Source: Dipteronia dyeriana (lineage: Eukaryota > Streptophyta > Magnoliopsida > Sapindales > Sapindaceae). From it: DNA of 64,000 bases. Both the position numbers and the translations under genes were made by a program. The stretch spans positions 6,839,768 to 6,903,767 of the forward strand of contig CM065300.1 in the NCBI GenBank assembly GCA_032871835.1, given 5' to 3'. Shown here one piece after another: positions 46,127 to 56,991 of the stretch (position 1 is the stretch's first letter; the number at the start of each line of letters is the position of its first letter). The notes below the pieces were generated by a model, which did no database searches, was not told the origin of the DNA, and saw only the letters and a list, made by a program, of their open reading frames with translations.

Positions 46127-46890
46127 TTTTCTCTCTGAAATGACCCAGAACAGAAAGAAACCAGAAAAACAGAACTGAAAAAAACTCACAGAGAAACAGA
46201 GAGAAAAAAAGCTTAAAATTTTTCAAGAAAGCAAATGTATGTGTGAGAGAGAGGGCGATTTATCAGAGAAATAGGCGTTGAGTAACGTAATTGAGTGAAG
46301 TGATTATAGAAATACATATATAGGGAGAGAAATCCGAGTGATATCAGTAAACCCAGGTGATTTAGAAATCTTTGTTATGTGAGGATATTAATTGGAATCC
46401 CACACGAAGTCGGTCTTGTAGTTTCAAATTGGTTTCTAAAACCTGTCTCTGGTTTCTTGGGACCGAAACAAAGATGTTGGCGCCAAACAGAACACACACT
46501 CTTGTCTTATAACGGTCATATATATCCGTTGCTTGCTTCTCTAAATTGTGTAAACCGTGACATGCTGACGTGTCCCCAAAGTTATAAGATTTGTTTTTTA
46601 GTGAAAATATATAAGAGTTAAAGACCTTTCTCTGGTTCTTAACAATGATTTTGGGACTAATAAGAAGACATTCATTCACTTCTGTCTTGCCCCGTAACGG
46701 TCAGTTTCCAAATTCGAAATTTTGATTACTTGGGCTGTCAATTGTGGATTCACAATTAATTGGGCTTTAAATAAAACCAACCCAGCTCAAATAGATTCAC
46801 TCCCCAATTTATGTTTCTTGAATTCTTCATTTTCAAGTTGAGTTTTGATAAAGAGTAGTACTTGCTGAATCAGTAATAAGTTTTGATAAA

Positions 46891-47835
46891 ATTTCTATCT
46901 CAATTCATTGGTTTTTTGTGTTGTGTATTCCAGGACAAGAAGGTGGTAATTTTTGGACTCCCTGTAAGTTTCTCTCTGTTCTTCAACACTTTAATATAAA
47001 TTATTTTCTTTGTTACATTAATTTATTGCTTGATGACCTTCTTTGGGTTTACACTGAATTTTGTGGAATACATTCGATAAATAGTGAGTTATGTTTTGTA
47101 AACAGCGTTCTCCAGTATAAACTCTTTCGTTTATACTATCCTCAGCCTCTAGTGTGACGCTGTCTGTTTTAATATTCTAATTTGTGGAAATGACAGAACC
47201 CCATTTGCTATCAATTGCATGTATTTTAAAAATTGAAGCTTTCTGTAGCATGAGTTGTTTTCGTTCATGTTGGAGACTGAATTTCTATAATGATGCAGTC
47301 TTTCAATGTTATAGTTAAGGGTTTGGTCCGAAGCTATAAGAAAGAAGAGAAATCTTTTCCTTTTGCTTTGCGAGAACTGGTGCCTGAAAATTTGAGATGT
47401 TTTAGTTATGTAAATATAAAATCATAACAATCTTAAAGCTTTTGGTGTTGTTTGACAAAGCTTTTATTGTGATCCAGGGTGCACACACTGGAGTTTGTTC
47501 ACAGCAGCATCAACATGTGCCTAGTTACAAGAATAACATTGACAAATTCAAGGCTAAAGCCTAAAGGGATTGACTCTGTAATCTGTGTGGCCGTTAATGA
47601 TCCTCGTGTTATGAATGCATGGGCTGAGAAACTTCAAGCCAAAGATGTGGTAAGTCATATCCTTAAGACCTTAACTATTGAATGGCCGTCGAACCGAGGT
47701 GTCCCAATTGTATAGTTTCCTGCCTTTGGCTTTCTTCCTCAATAAGTTTGAGAGGTGGGTTTAGATGTGTTCTGTAATTTGGTTATGTTGTGCAACGTTA
47801 TCAGGCCAGAACTTATACGCTACTGATTATTTGCA
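46891..47835 (+). pseudogene. PRXIIF pseudogene fragment (exons 2-3)
   Basis: 46934-46963 copies the 30-bp exon 2 (DKKVVIFGLP) with intact splice sites, and 47478-47649 copies exon 3 (GAHTGVCSQQH...). Exon 3 carries a 3-bp insertion (an extra CAA after the QQ codons) and a 7-bp insertion, GCCTAAA, that creates a TAA stop straight after KFKAKA. Exon 1 and exons 4-5 are missing. Homology with the intact gene begins in intron 1 (TATCTCAATT..TTGGTTTTTTGTG) and ends near GCTACTGATT in intron 3. Intron 2 is shorter than the parent's by about 400 bp. Confidence 0.92.
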
Positions 47836-47849
47836 ACTTTAACTTACTA

Positions 47850-48310
47850 GCCGAATAGTTTTACAACTTTTAGAACTCATTCAAGGGATAGATATGATTT
47901 TTTTCCTTCTTCTTGCATGTGTGGTTGTGTTGTGCTTGAAGTGTAGTTGTTGCTGCAAATTGATGGTCTAATATTGATTTTTCATTAGAAGAACTTGTGA
48001 TAGGGAAATCAAAATTTTGTTTTGCAGAATTAGGGACCTCAGTAATTCTCTTGATTTTCAACTCTTCATTGCAGGTTTTTTTTTTTTTTTGGATTACATA
48101 TTTGATCTTTCCACACTCAGATAGAATCGTAGAATTTGCCCCTTCCTATAAGAAAACATCATCAAATGGTCTCCTTCTGTTATGTTTATTGTAAACTATT
48201 TGCAGGCAAAGCAGAGAAATGTAATTAAGAGAATCCTTTGGATTACACGTTGAAGAAGCTTTTGAACTCAAAAATGTTCATTTATTTAACAAATAAATTA
48301 TGTTTATTAA
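47850..48310 (+). pseudogene. KDSR 3'-end fragment
   Basis: 47860-47987 resembles the last part of KDSR intron 3 (GTTGTGCTTGAAG, TTGTTGCTGCAAATTGATG, TTTTCATT) and 47984-48310 resembles its 3' UTR (AGAAGAACTTG, TTTGCAGAATTAGGG, TTTGAACTCAAAA, TTTAACAAATAAATTA). About 270 bp between these parts, including the terminal exon, are deleted. The deletion joins at the word TTCATT, which is present on both sides of it in the intact gene. No coding sequence is left. Confidence 0.8.
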
Positions 48311-48644
48311 AATTAATAAATTCATGGTTGGATAAATAGAATTTGACATACACAGAATTATATTATACAAAATTGTCTTAGCGTGATTCGTGTTTGGCCA
48401 AATTTTTGTATTTTTAATTAGGGCAAATTGCAATAAGGTACCCTTATATTTATCATAACGACACAAAAAATGCCAGTTTTATTATAATTACACATAAGTT
48501 TTAACTATAAACTTTGATAGACATACTTTACCCAGTTTCTGTCATATTCAAGATTCAACCATTGCCGCAGCCACACAGACACTCGCTTCAAATTGACGAT
48601 CAGCTATACAGTTTTTGAACAACTAACAATCAAGAAACAAAGTA

Positions 48645-51193
48645 ATGGCGTCACTTATTCTAAAGCGAAGCAGCCCATCTTCTTTGAAATCGATAGTAGA
48701 TGGTCTTCGAATTGGAGCGTCGTCAAGAGCCTACGCGTCGGTTGCTGCTGGTTCCGACATAGTCGCCGCCGCACCCGGTGTTTCCCTCCAGAAAGCTCGC
48801 TCCTGGGACGAAGGTGTCTCTTCCAATTTCGCCACCACGCCTCTCAAAGACATTTTCAAGGTTCCTTCTTCTTCATTTCGATAGCTGAATCAAATCAATT
48901 CATTGTCTAATTTGAATATTTCATTATGTTTTAGATGTCAATTCGATTGTTTTTTTTTTGTTTTTTTTTTTACTATCTCAATTTGTTGGTTTTTTGTGTT
49001 ATGTATTCCAGGACAAGAAGGTGGTCATTTTTGGGCTCCCTGTAAGTTTCTCTGTTCTTCAACACTTCAATATAAATTATTAGTCTTAAATTATTTTCTT
49101 TGTTAGATTAATTTATTGTTTGAGACCAGCCTTGGGTTTATACTGAATTTTGTTAAATACATTTGATAAATAGTGAGTTATGTTTTGTAAACAGTGTTCT
49201 TTAGTTTAAGCTAAACAGTGTTCTTTTGTTTATATGATACTCGGCCTCTAGTGTAGCGTTGTCTGTTTTAACGTTCAAATTTGTGGAAATGACAAAACCC
49301 CATTTGCTATCAATGCCTTTGTTTAAAAAATTGAAGCTTTATGTAGCATGAGCGGTTTCCCTCAGTGTTGGAGACTGAATTACTATAATGATGCAGTCTG
49401 TCAATGTTATAGTTAAGGGTTTGGTTGGAAGCTATACGAAATAAGAGAAATCTTTTCCTTTTGCTTTGTGAGAACTGGTGCCTGAAAATTTGAGATGTTT
49501 TAGTTATAACAATCTTAAAGCTTTTGGTGTTGTTCGGCAAAGGTGATTCTGCATGCTGTTTTATTATTTGATTCAGATAACAAGAGTAATGTGGATGCTC
49601 CATTTGTAACTATCATATTTTGTACATGTTTAGGCTCTTTGTTTGTGTTGTGGGATGTAAAAATATCATCTAATCACTTACGATTTAAAAAATTGAAATT
49701 GCTCTTATCTTTACCAGCTGAGAATTTTGTTGGTGATTGGAACTATGGGATCGGGGGGATTGATTTTGGGGATTTTTTACTTTCTCTAATGTTGAGAGGC
49801 AAATTTTTGTGGCTTCAACCAATGTAAACTTACATGAAATTAAGATTTGGCGGAGCAGGGTGTTATCCCCAAAAAGTTTTAGTCGCTATATATACACATC
49901 TCTTCCTTTCCTTAATTTAATGCTTTGTTTGAGTGGATAGTTTCACAAGGTTTGTATTTATCGTGATCCAGGGTGCACACACTGGAGTTTGTTCACAGCA
50001 GCACGTGCCTAGTTACAAGAATAACATTGACAAATTCAAGGCTAAAGGGATCGACTCTGTAATTTGTGTGGCTGTTAATGATCCTTATGTTATGAATGCA
50101 TGGGCTGAGAAACTTCAAGCCAAAGATGTTGTAAGTCATATCCTTAACTTCTAATCTTTTATTTTCAGATTAACTGATATGTTAGGGATTTTTTGTTCAC
50201 CGTTTTCTGTTATCTAATCCACAGCATTTACTTGACTATTGAATGGGTCAAACCGAGGTGTCCCAATTGTATAGTTTCCTCTCTTTGGCTTTCTTCCTCA
50301 ATAAGTTTGAGAGGTGGATTGAGATGTGTTCTCTAATTTGGTTATGTTGTGCATAGTTCTCAGGCCAGTACTTATAGGCTACTGATTCTTCAACCTGTCC
50401 AGTTGTCTTCATTGTTTCAACCTTGCTCAGAGCAATAATATTAGGTTTAAATACACTTTGAGTCAAACCTGAATTTACTACCTATTGTTAGCATAAGTGA
50501 AATAGAGTGGAAGCAGAGGACCAACCGACCAAGATTTTGGCCATTAGCTTGCTATCAGTCATCTGAATATTAGCATTCTTCGGGTGATCTATACGAGATT
50601 TCATACTAAAAAAGATTCCGATAAATTTAGTGTTAGTGCTATGCTACATAGCTGAGGTACACATGTGTTAACATTTAGTTCTTAGTTTGTTGCAATGATA
50701 ATGAGGTGTTTTGATATGGCTTGGAGTATCATCTTATATTCACTGCTTTTTCGTTTGATAGATTGAATTTTACGGGGACTTTGATGGAAGCTTCCACAAG
50801 AGCTTGGACTTGGGAAAAGATCTTTCTGCTGCTTTACTTGGTCATCGCTCAGAAAGGTATTCCAGGCTTTTATGGATTTCATTTTAAAATTCTTTGGATC
50901 TTGGAAAAATGATGAAAATGTTGAGAGATTCAACTTGGTGATTATGATAATTCCCATCTGTCTTTGGGGTTAATTTTTTTTTTTTCTGTATTGCTTTTTG
51001 TAATACATTATCAAATCCAAGACTAGAACGTCTGACGTTTTTAACTTCTCTACCAGTCACTAAGATAATGTTGTTGTATTTGTGTAGATGGTCGGCATAC
51101 ATAGAAGATGGGAAGATTAAAACAATCAATGTAGAGGAAGCCCCATCTGACATGAAGGTTTCTGGTGCGGATGTCATTTTGGGACAGATCTAA
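48645..51193 (+). CDS. PRXIIF: peroxiredoxin IIF, mitochondrial (thioredoxin-dependent peroxidase)
   Basis: Five exons, 48645-48860, 49012-49041 (30 bp only), 49972-50130, 50762-50856 and 51088-51193, give 201 residues, the same length as the Arabidopsis protein. An N-terminal mitochondrial presequence rich in Ser/Arg/Ala (MASLILKRSSPSSLKSIV) precedes the atypical 2-Cys type II peroxiredoxin fold. The peroxidatic cysteine is C89 in GAHTGVCSQQHVP and the resolving cysteine C114 in SVICVAVND. The C terminus ends GADVILGQI. The enzyme reduces hydrogen and alkyl peroxides in the mitochondrial matrix using thioredoxin or glutaredoxin/GSH. A broken copy of exons 2-3 lies 2 kb upstream. All active residues are intact, so this is the working gene. 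Confidence 0.96.
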
Positions 51194-51913
51194 AGTCGTT
51201 TCAGTACCACTTTGCAATCAACAAACACATGCACCCGATAGCCTATCAAACACCCATCTTGGTCGCTCGCTCTCATCAGAAAAACAGATCAGTAGGTAAT
51301 AACCTGGAAGCATTGATTGATGTATATGCTTATTCCAGGGTCATCTTTGTTCTTTTTAGCTAATCCTCCATTACGGTAAAAGATTGTCCACAAGATAGAA
51401 CAAGTTTATGGTAAAAATCTTGAATTTGAATATGCCTGTGGTTGATAAGAGTTTCACTTCTTTTTACAATTGTTTTCCCGATTAAAATTTCTCTCTTCAT
51501 GTTCTTTTCATGTCAGATTTTTTTTCAAATATTTACACAAAAAATTACAACATGACTATACAAACAAACAATCAAAAAAGATATAAATAGTTGTATTGAA
51601 CTTTGCTTTGCTTCCATTATGTGCTCATACGTAACTTAAGAAGCGTTACACATGGCAAGCACCCCTCATTGACACCTATGTATGCAAGTAATATGCGCAC
51701 GTTTCACATCAGTGGTTTGATATATTGATCGATCCTCCTAGCTCCAACATCACAACAAGTAGCTGATCGGTCAATTGGGTCGACCTCTTCATCAAATGCG
51801 TGCCATTTTCGCACACGGCTCTTGATATTTCAAGCAAGAAAAGCTTTGTTTTTTTCTCTTATAAATTTGATCAGACGGTTGGTTATAAAATTTAGATCAA
51901 GACGAAGAAGAAG
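51194..51913. other. intergenic, PRXIIF 3' UTR and SDR gene promoter
   Basis: No ORF of note. The sequence before 51914 contains TTATAAATTTGATC near 51859, a plausible TATA region for the next gene, and a GAAGAAGAAG leader. Confidence 0.45.
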
Positions 51914-53236
51914 ATGGCAACCGATGGGGATCAGAAGCTTCCAGCGCAGAAGCAAGATACGCAGCCAGGCAAACAACATATCATGAACCCACTTCCTCTA
52001 ACCATCAACCCTCACTACAAGCCTGCAAATAGGCTCCAAGTATGTTTTATTTAATTCAACGGTTCAAACATGGAACATTATGAGACTAAATATGAACCTG
52101 GAGCATTGTCATAAGGCTATGAACGTCTTTCATTTATTCTTTTAACACCAATGGTGGTCATATTCTACATATTATCATAAAATTGGTTTCAAGAGTTCCA
52201 GACTCATGACTATTCATATTATTATCAAAATCTATTAATGGTTCAACTGAGCTCGCTGACGTTGTAGGGAAAGGTGGCACTGGTGACCGGAGGTGACTCC
52301 GGAATAGGAAAGGCGGTATGCTACTGTTTCGCTAGAGAGGGAGCAAGTGTGGCTTTTACATATGTGAAGGGACAAGAAGACGAGGACAAACGAGACACTC
52401 TTCGAATTCTACAAGATGCAAAGACTGGTGATGCACAAGACCCTGTAGCCATACCTGCCGATGTGGGATTCGAAGAGAACTGCAAATGGATAATTGATCA
52501 AGTCGTGAAAGTGTATGGACGCATCGATATTCTGGTGAATAATGCAGCTGAACAGCACCTATCAAACTCCATGGATGATATCACCGAGTCCCGGCTCGAG
52601 AGGGTGTTCAGGACCAACATTTTCTCTCACTTTTCCAAGTAAACAATTATATGAATTTATTTTTGTATGTGATCGTGTTCACTGATGTATAAATTCAAAA
52701 ATAAATTATTTCAAGTTCTGGGACTGGGAGAGTGAGTGATTGATTGTCCATCAAAACAGGCATGCTCTGAAGCATATGAGGGAAGGGAGCACTATAATCA
52801 ACTCTACATCAGTGAATGCCTACGCCTGGAATCCAACTATGCTAGATTACTCCGCAACCAAGGGAGCCATTGTTGCATTCACAAGGAATCTGGCTCTTCA
52901 GCTTATAGAGAAAGGAAATCGTGTCAATGCGGTGGCTCCAGGTCCTGTCTGGACTCCGCTGCAGGTGGCATCTTTGACTGAGGATGGGATAAAGAACCTT
53001 GGGTCGCAAGTTCCCATGAAGAGGGTTGCTCAGCCATGTGAGATTGCACCATCTTACGTGTTCTTGGCGCTCCAGACTGTGCTTCTTACTTCACTGGCCA
53101 AGTTCTCCATCCAAATGGTAAGCTTGTTTTCTTCTGGAGATTGGAGAACACTTCATTTAACAATGTGCATACATCTTGTTAAAGCTGCTTACAAACTCTG
53201 GGTCTTCTTGCAGGTGGGATGATTGTGAATGCATGA
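51914..53236 (+). CDS. glucose/ribitol dehydrogenase-like SDR with a 3' frameshift
   Basis: Exons 51914-52039, 52268-52638, 52760-53117 and 53214-53236 fit the structure of plant 'glucose and ribitol dehydrogenase homologue' genes. The N terminus, ending in PLTINPHYKPANRLQ, leads to TGGDSGIG (49-56), NNAAEQ, the catalytic Ser in STSVNAY (181-187), YSATK (Tyr196, Lys200) and APGPVWTPL. The family's closing text SYVFLASQDCASYFTGQVLH-PNGG is readable only if one base is restored near 53068-53076: GCGCTCCAGAC is one short of three codons. The remaining exon 4 (GGMIVNA, stop) is perfectly kept. As it stands the spliced frame ends LALQTVLLTSLAKF...QMVG, about 287 residues, losing the conserved C terminus. 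It may be a recent pseudogene, a tolerated change, or an assembly error. Family members are stress- and seed-related oxidoreductases whose true substrate is uncertain. Confidence 0.85.
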
Positions 53237-54294
53237 TCCTAGTATGTGTACTCTCGTGTACTGTGTGATGTATATGTGTATATCTGTATATATTTAGATA
53301 CAGATCGAGAGAGACACAAACATGTCGTTAAATAAATCAATAAATCAGGACCATTGATGTCCTCCATGCATGATCGTGGCATACTGGCATACATATCCGT
53401 TTGTAACAGCATGTAAAGGCACCGTTAAGATTGTTTGGTTGAATAATCAAAACTTGTGCATACATCCATTCTATCTTAAAAATTATAAATCAACCATGAA
53501 ACGTTACGCTTTTTATTTTTTAAAATCTAACGTGAGTAGGATCTGTCGGGACTTGATGATATCAACCATTGTAAACATGGTTTAGAATTTTCCCACTACA
53601 AAGGAGTATTGGGCAAAAGTGCATCTAAAACATCACAGAGATGGGGAAGTAAGTAGCCCATGATAATAACAAAGCTAAGCAACATACCTATATGCATCTA
53701 GCATCAAACCAACGATAAATATATTCAGTGCCATAATAAAATAGAGGGTGCAAACACAAGAGTCAAATGGAAGAAAACAGAATTCCATGAGAATTCTAAT
53801 TTCTACTTTTTATATCCACTGTCTGGGGTAATTAACAACTCTAAAGAAGTCCTGAAATTGTTTTCCACCCGCCAGCTATACGGTAATCTCTATTTAGCAT
53901 ACGATGATAGCAACAATGCAGGACGCGAACCAAATGAGCTTGTTGGTTTTTTTTATCACTGTACGTCACTTGCATCGTTGTTTAAAACACAAGCTAAGCA
54001 GCCGGCTTCAGGCTCTGCAGCGTCAAAGTTCTCTCTGCTAAAGAAGTAAAATAAAAAATGATTTTTAGAAACAGCCAATAATGGTTCATATGTATTAAAT
54101 GGAAACTAAACTGCCCCATCTTATTCGTTTCTCCATATTTTTCCAAGTATGTGGTCTGAAGATCAAAGTGATATGTCCTTAATCCTAATAACAGAACCAG
54201 CTTGTGTTTTCTGATGCTTGTGTGTCAAACCGTAGAAGTGTGGAACTAGTATAATTTTGCAACAGTCAAGTATGAGTAACAATTTGCAGGAAGT
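53237..54294. other. intergenic; may contain the last RHF exon on the minus strand
   Basis: No independent gene is recognised. On the minus strand TTCTTTAG near 54040 could be an acceptor for a tiny terminal exon of the neighbouring RING gene (adding only QREL), but this cannot be settled from sequence. Confidence 0.4.
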
Positions 54295-56991
54295 TTATAC
54301 CTGAGCATGTAACTCTTCCAATCGACCTGGATTGTTATCAGAGACATATGGGGATGCAACTTCTCCTGTTCTTTTATTAACAGTGGTCTCTTGCACACCC
54401 TTTCCTTTGAATAAGATGCCAGATGTTCCCCCAGAGCAACCAGAACCGGGAACAGAGGCTCCAGATCGTTTTGAGGCAAGATCTAGGCGCTCAATCATTT
54501 TCGCAACACCAGCAATTCCTGCACTCATCTCACGCTGAACTTCTCTGCTCAGCTCCTTAACAGAATTATTACGAGCAACCAACTTCTCCTTTAAACCCCG
54601 GGTACTTTTTGAGAATGATTCCTTGTATCTGTTGCAAAACATACATTTAAAATTAACAGGTAAAAACTAATAATAATCTGATCCAAATAGAACGAAGTTG
54701 CAAAATATCTACCTGGATGAAGCAGCAGACCACTTGGATTTGATAGAATCTGAGAATGACAGAAACTCGGATGGACTTGGTCTCCTGGGACTATCAGGTG
54801 GCAGTTGTCCTAAGTGAACTCTGAAAAATGATGATATGAATAATATGAAACCGAAACATATTTATAGGATAGAAATCTCTCAAATGTGTATACAAATGAT
54901 ACTGAAACATATACAAAAGAAGAATTGCTGATTATAGCATATAAGTTCCATCACATTAGCATCAAAATCCGCCGGTTGAATTAAGAAGATAACAACCTAT
55001 TACACTATAGCATATGAACAACAATTAATAGGTCATTTGGCATAATGTGTCAGCAAAATGTGAGTGCAAATCATTGACACATTCTGTTTCTCTCTCAGTC
55101 TGCTTGACACATCCCCCCTGGTTGTTATTGTGACCAAGATGTTGAAAATATTGAAAATGAATAATTCAGTGTGGCCAGATGCTAATTGATAAACAACTAA
55201 CACATAAAACATAATTGTGTTTCTAGTTGTGACTTGTGAGAAAATACCTGGGTTTAAAAGGATCATCTCTGTTAACAGCAATACTAGGGACAGATGATAA
55301 GGGTTGAACATCATCAACAGCTGATTGTATGTGAGAAGTTGACGAATCACCCTCAGATAACCCATGACTAAAATTGGATGGACATGTGTTTGTTGCCAGC
55401 ATTTCAGGATCATTTGCAGGAGAAGTAAAAACATGAACTTGGGAAGGATCAAGTCCAGAAGCTCTCTGTCTCTCTCTTCTGCGGAAATATCGAGCATTTG
55501 TCATATGCTGCAGAATACGCTCTTCACGTTCCAAGCTATCCCAGTAAGCAAGAGCCTAAAAAAATGTGTCAAATCTCGGAAAGATCCATTCTCACCAACC
55601 CAAATATTCAAAAAAATAAAAAAAATAAAAAATACAAATTGGATGGTGAGATTTCAAAGCAAACTAAATATTCACCCGCTCATAATCAAAATCTTCAGGA
55701 AGTAAAAGATGAGCTATGGGCGAAGGAGAAACTGTGTTTCTTGATTTGGGACGCCTTTCACCCCCCACGGCAGCAAGAAGCTCTTGGCTACAGAATAGAA
55801 ATAATAAATTTTAAATCAGGTTGAAAAAGACACTCACCGTTAATCTATCATCTTCCTTTCATCAGCATAACATTGAATAGTAAAATCGTAGGCTCTGCGC
55901 AAATACATAGAGATTGATAATTTGATAGAGCGTTTCTATAAAGAATGTTATGTACCTGGCTGGGTCTTTCAGGACAAATTGCTGCCAGCATATTGGGCAC
56001 TCTTTGCTTCTTTGAGCCCTTAATGAGAAAAGGGAGATCAATTAGATACTTTTCATCCATCAAATCATAGAATACTATCACAAATGGTTTAATCACAAGC
56101 AACACATTTTACTAAGCCTACCATTCGAGAATACACTGAAGATGATATCCATGATTGCAGCTGGTAACCTGAAACAACAACCGGTGTATCAAATTTTAAA
56201 GCTTGATTGAAGCCAAACAGTCTATGAAGATGCATTTCTGTTCAGATATTGAGCCATTTATAAGCAAAACAATCAATCAACAATTAAAAACTCATGGTCA
56301 GTCGAATAAAGAATAGAGAAGTACACAAAATGATTACTAATAATTACCCTATATATATATAAATCAATTGACTCTTGATAACTAATCAAACTAATAGCTA
56401 AGTGAACCAAACAGTGTATGTAAACCAATGCAGATCATAGAATTCATATAAATCGCACACTAAACGATAATCATGAGCAATGACTAATCAAATTGACCAA
56501 CTGCACACATTGATTAATATAATTTCACAGCACAAAATCATTACTTCATACAACTGTCGATAACCACAACCTAGAGCAACCAAAAACAAATTACTCGATC
56601 TCCACTCCAAACAATGTAAAGTAAACAGTCCGACACTCCATAAATGCCGATCAAACAGTGCCGTACAGTCTCACATTCAACATGCTATATCAACGACTGT
56701 ACACACACACATAAAAACGCTCATTCGAAAAAAAAAAGGATTAAACATAAATAAAAGCGAAGTGAGATAGTTAAAATAGCAGAGAGTAGAGACGATAGAT
56801 ACAGTGGGAGGGTCCTGAGTCGAGAAAGGCTCGAGGCAGATACTGCAAGCGTCGTCGGCGGTGTCGTCATCAGCTCCTGGAGACGACGACGACGATGAAG
56901 ACAGAGGAGGTGGAAGAGCCAAAACGACTTGATTCTCAAACAAAAGAGAAGAAGCTGGTGAGGAAGAGGAGGAGGCAGTGAGATTCGCCAT
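54295..56991 (-). CDS. RHF2A-like: RING-H2 E3 ubiquitin ligase, RHF1A/RHF2A type
   Basis: Seven exons, read from the right: 56803-56991, 56122-56168, 55956-56018, 55676-55787, 55248-55555, 54713-54820 and 54301-54628, all GT-AG and in phase, coding for 385 residues. If the last intron is not removed the frame ends after one more codon at 54295. A Ser/Asp-rich N terminus precedes the RING-H2: Cys49, Cys52 (CSICLEPF), Cys67, His69, His72, Cys75 (SCNHGYHLQCILEW), Cys86, Cys89 (CPICW). Downstream are the family's SREVQREMSAGIAGVAKMIERLD helix and Ser-rich tail. In Arabidopsis RHF1A and RHF2A promote gametophyte cell-cycle progression by degrading the CDK inhibitor KRP6/ICK4. All eight zinc ligands are present. 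The exact C terminus is uncertain. The upstream region has a GA run at about 57091-57110. Confidence 0.9.

Noticed and set aside
46126..46189. A 21-residue hydrophobic extension of the B3 protein that would look like a signal peptide
   Set aside because: The extension begins at GTG, not ATG; the first ATG gives a nuclear-type protein, which fits the B3 family.
55033..55497. A 154-codon minus-strand frame
   Set aside because: It is a shifted reading of RHF exon 5 continuing into an intron; the correct frame gives the conserved protein.
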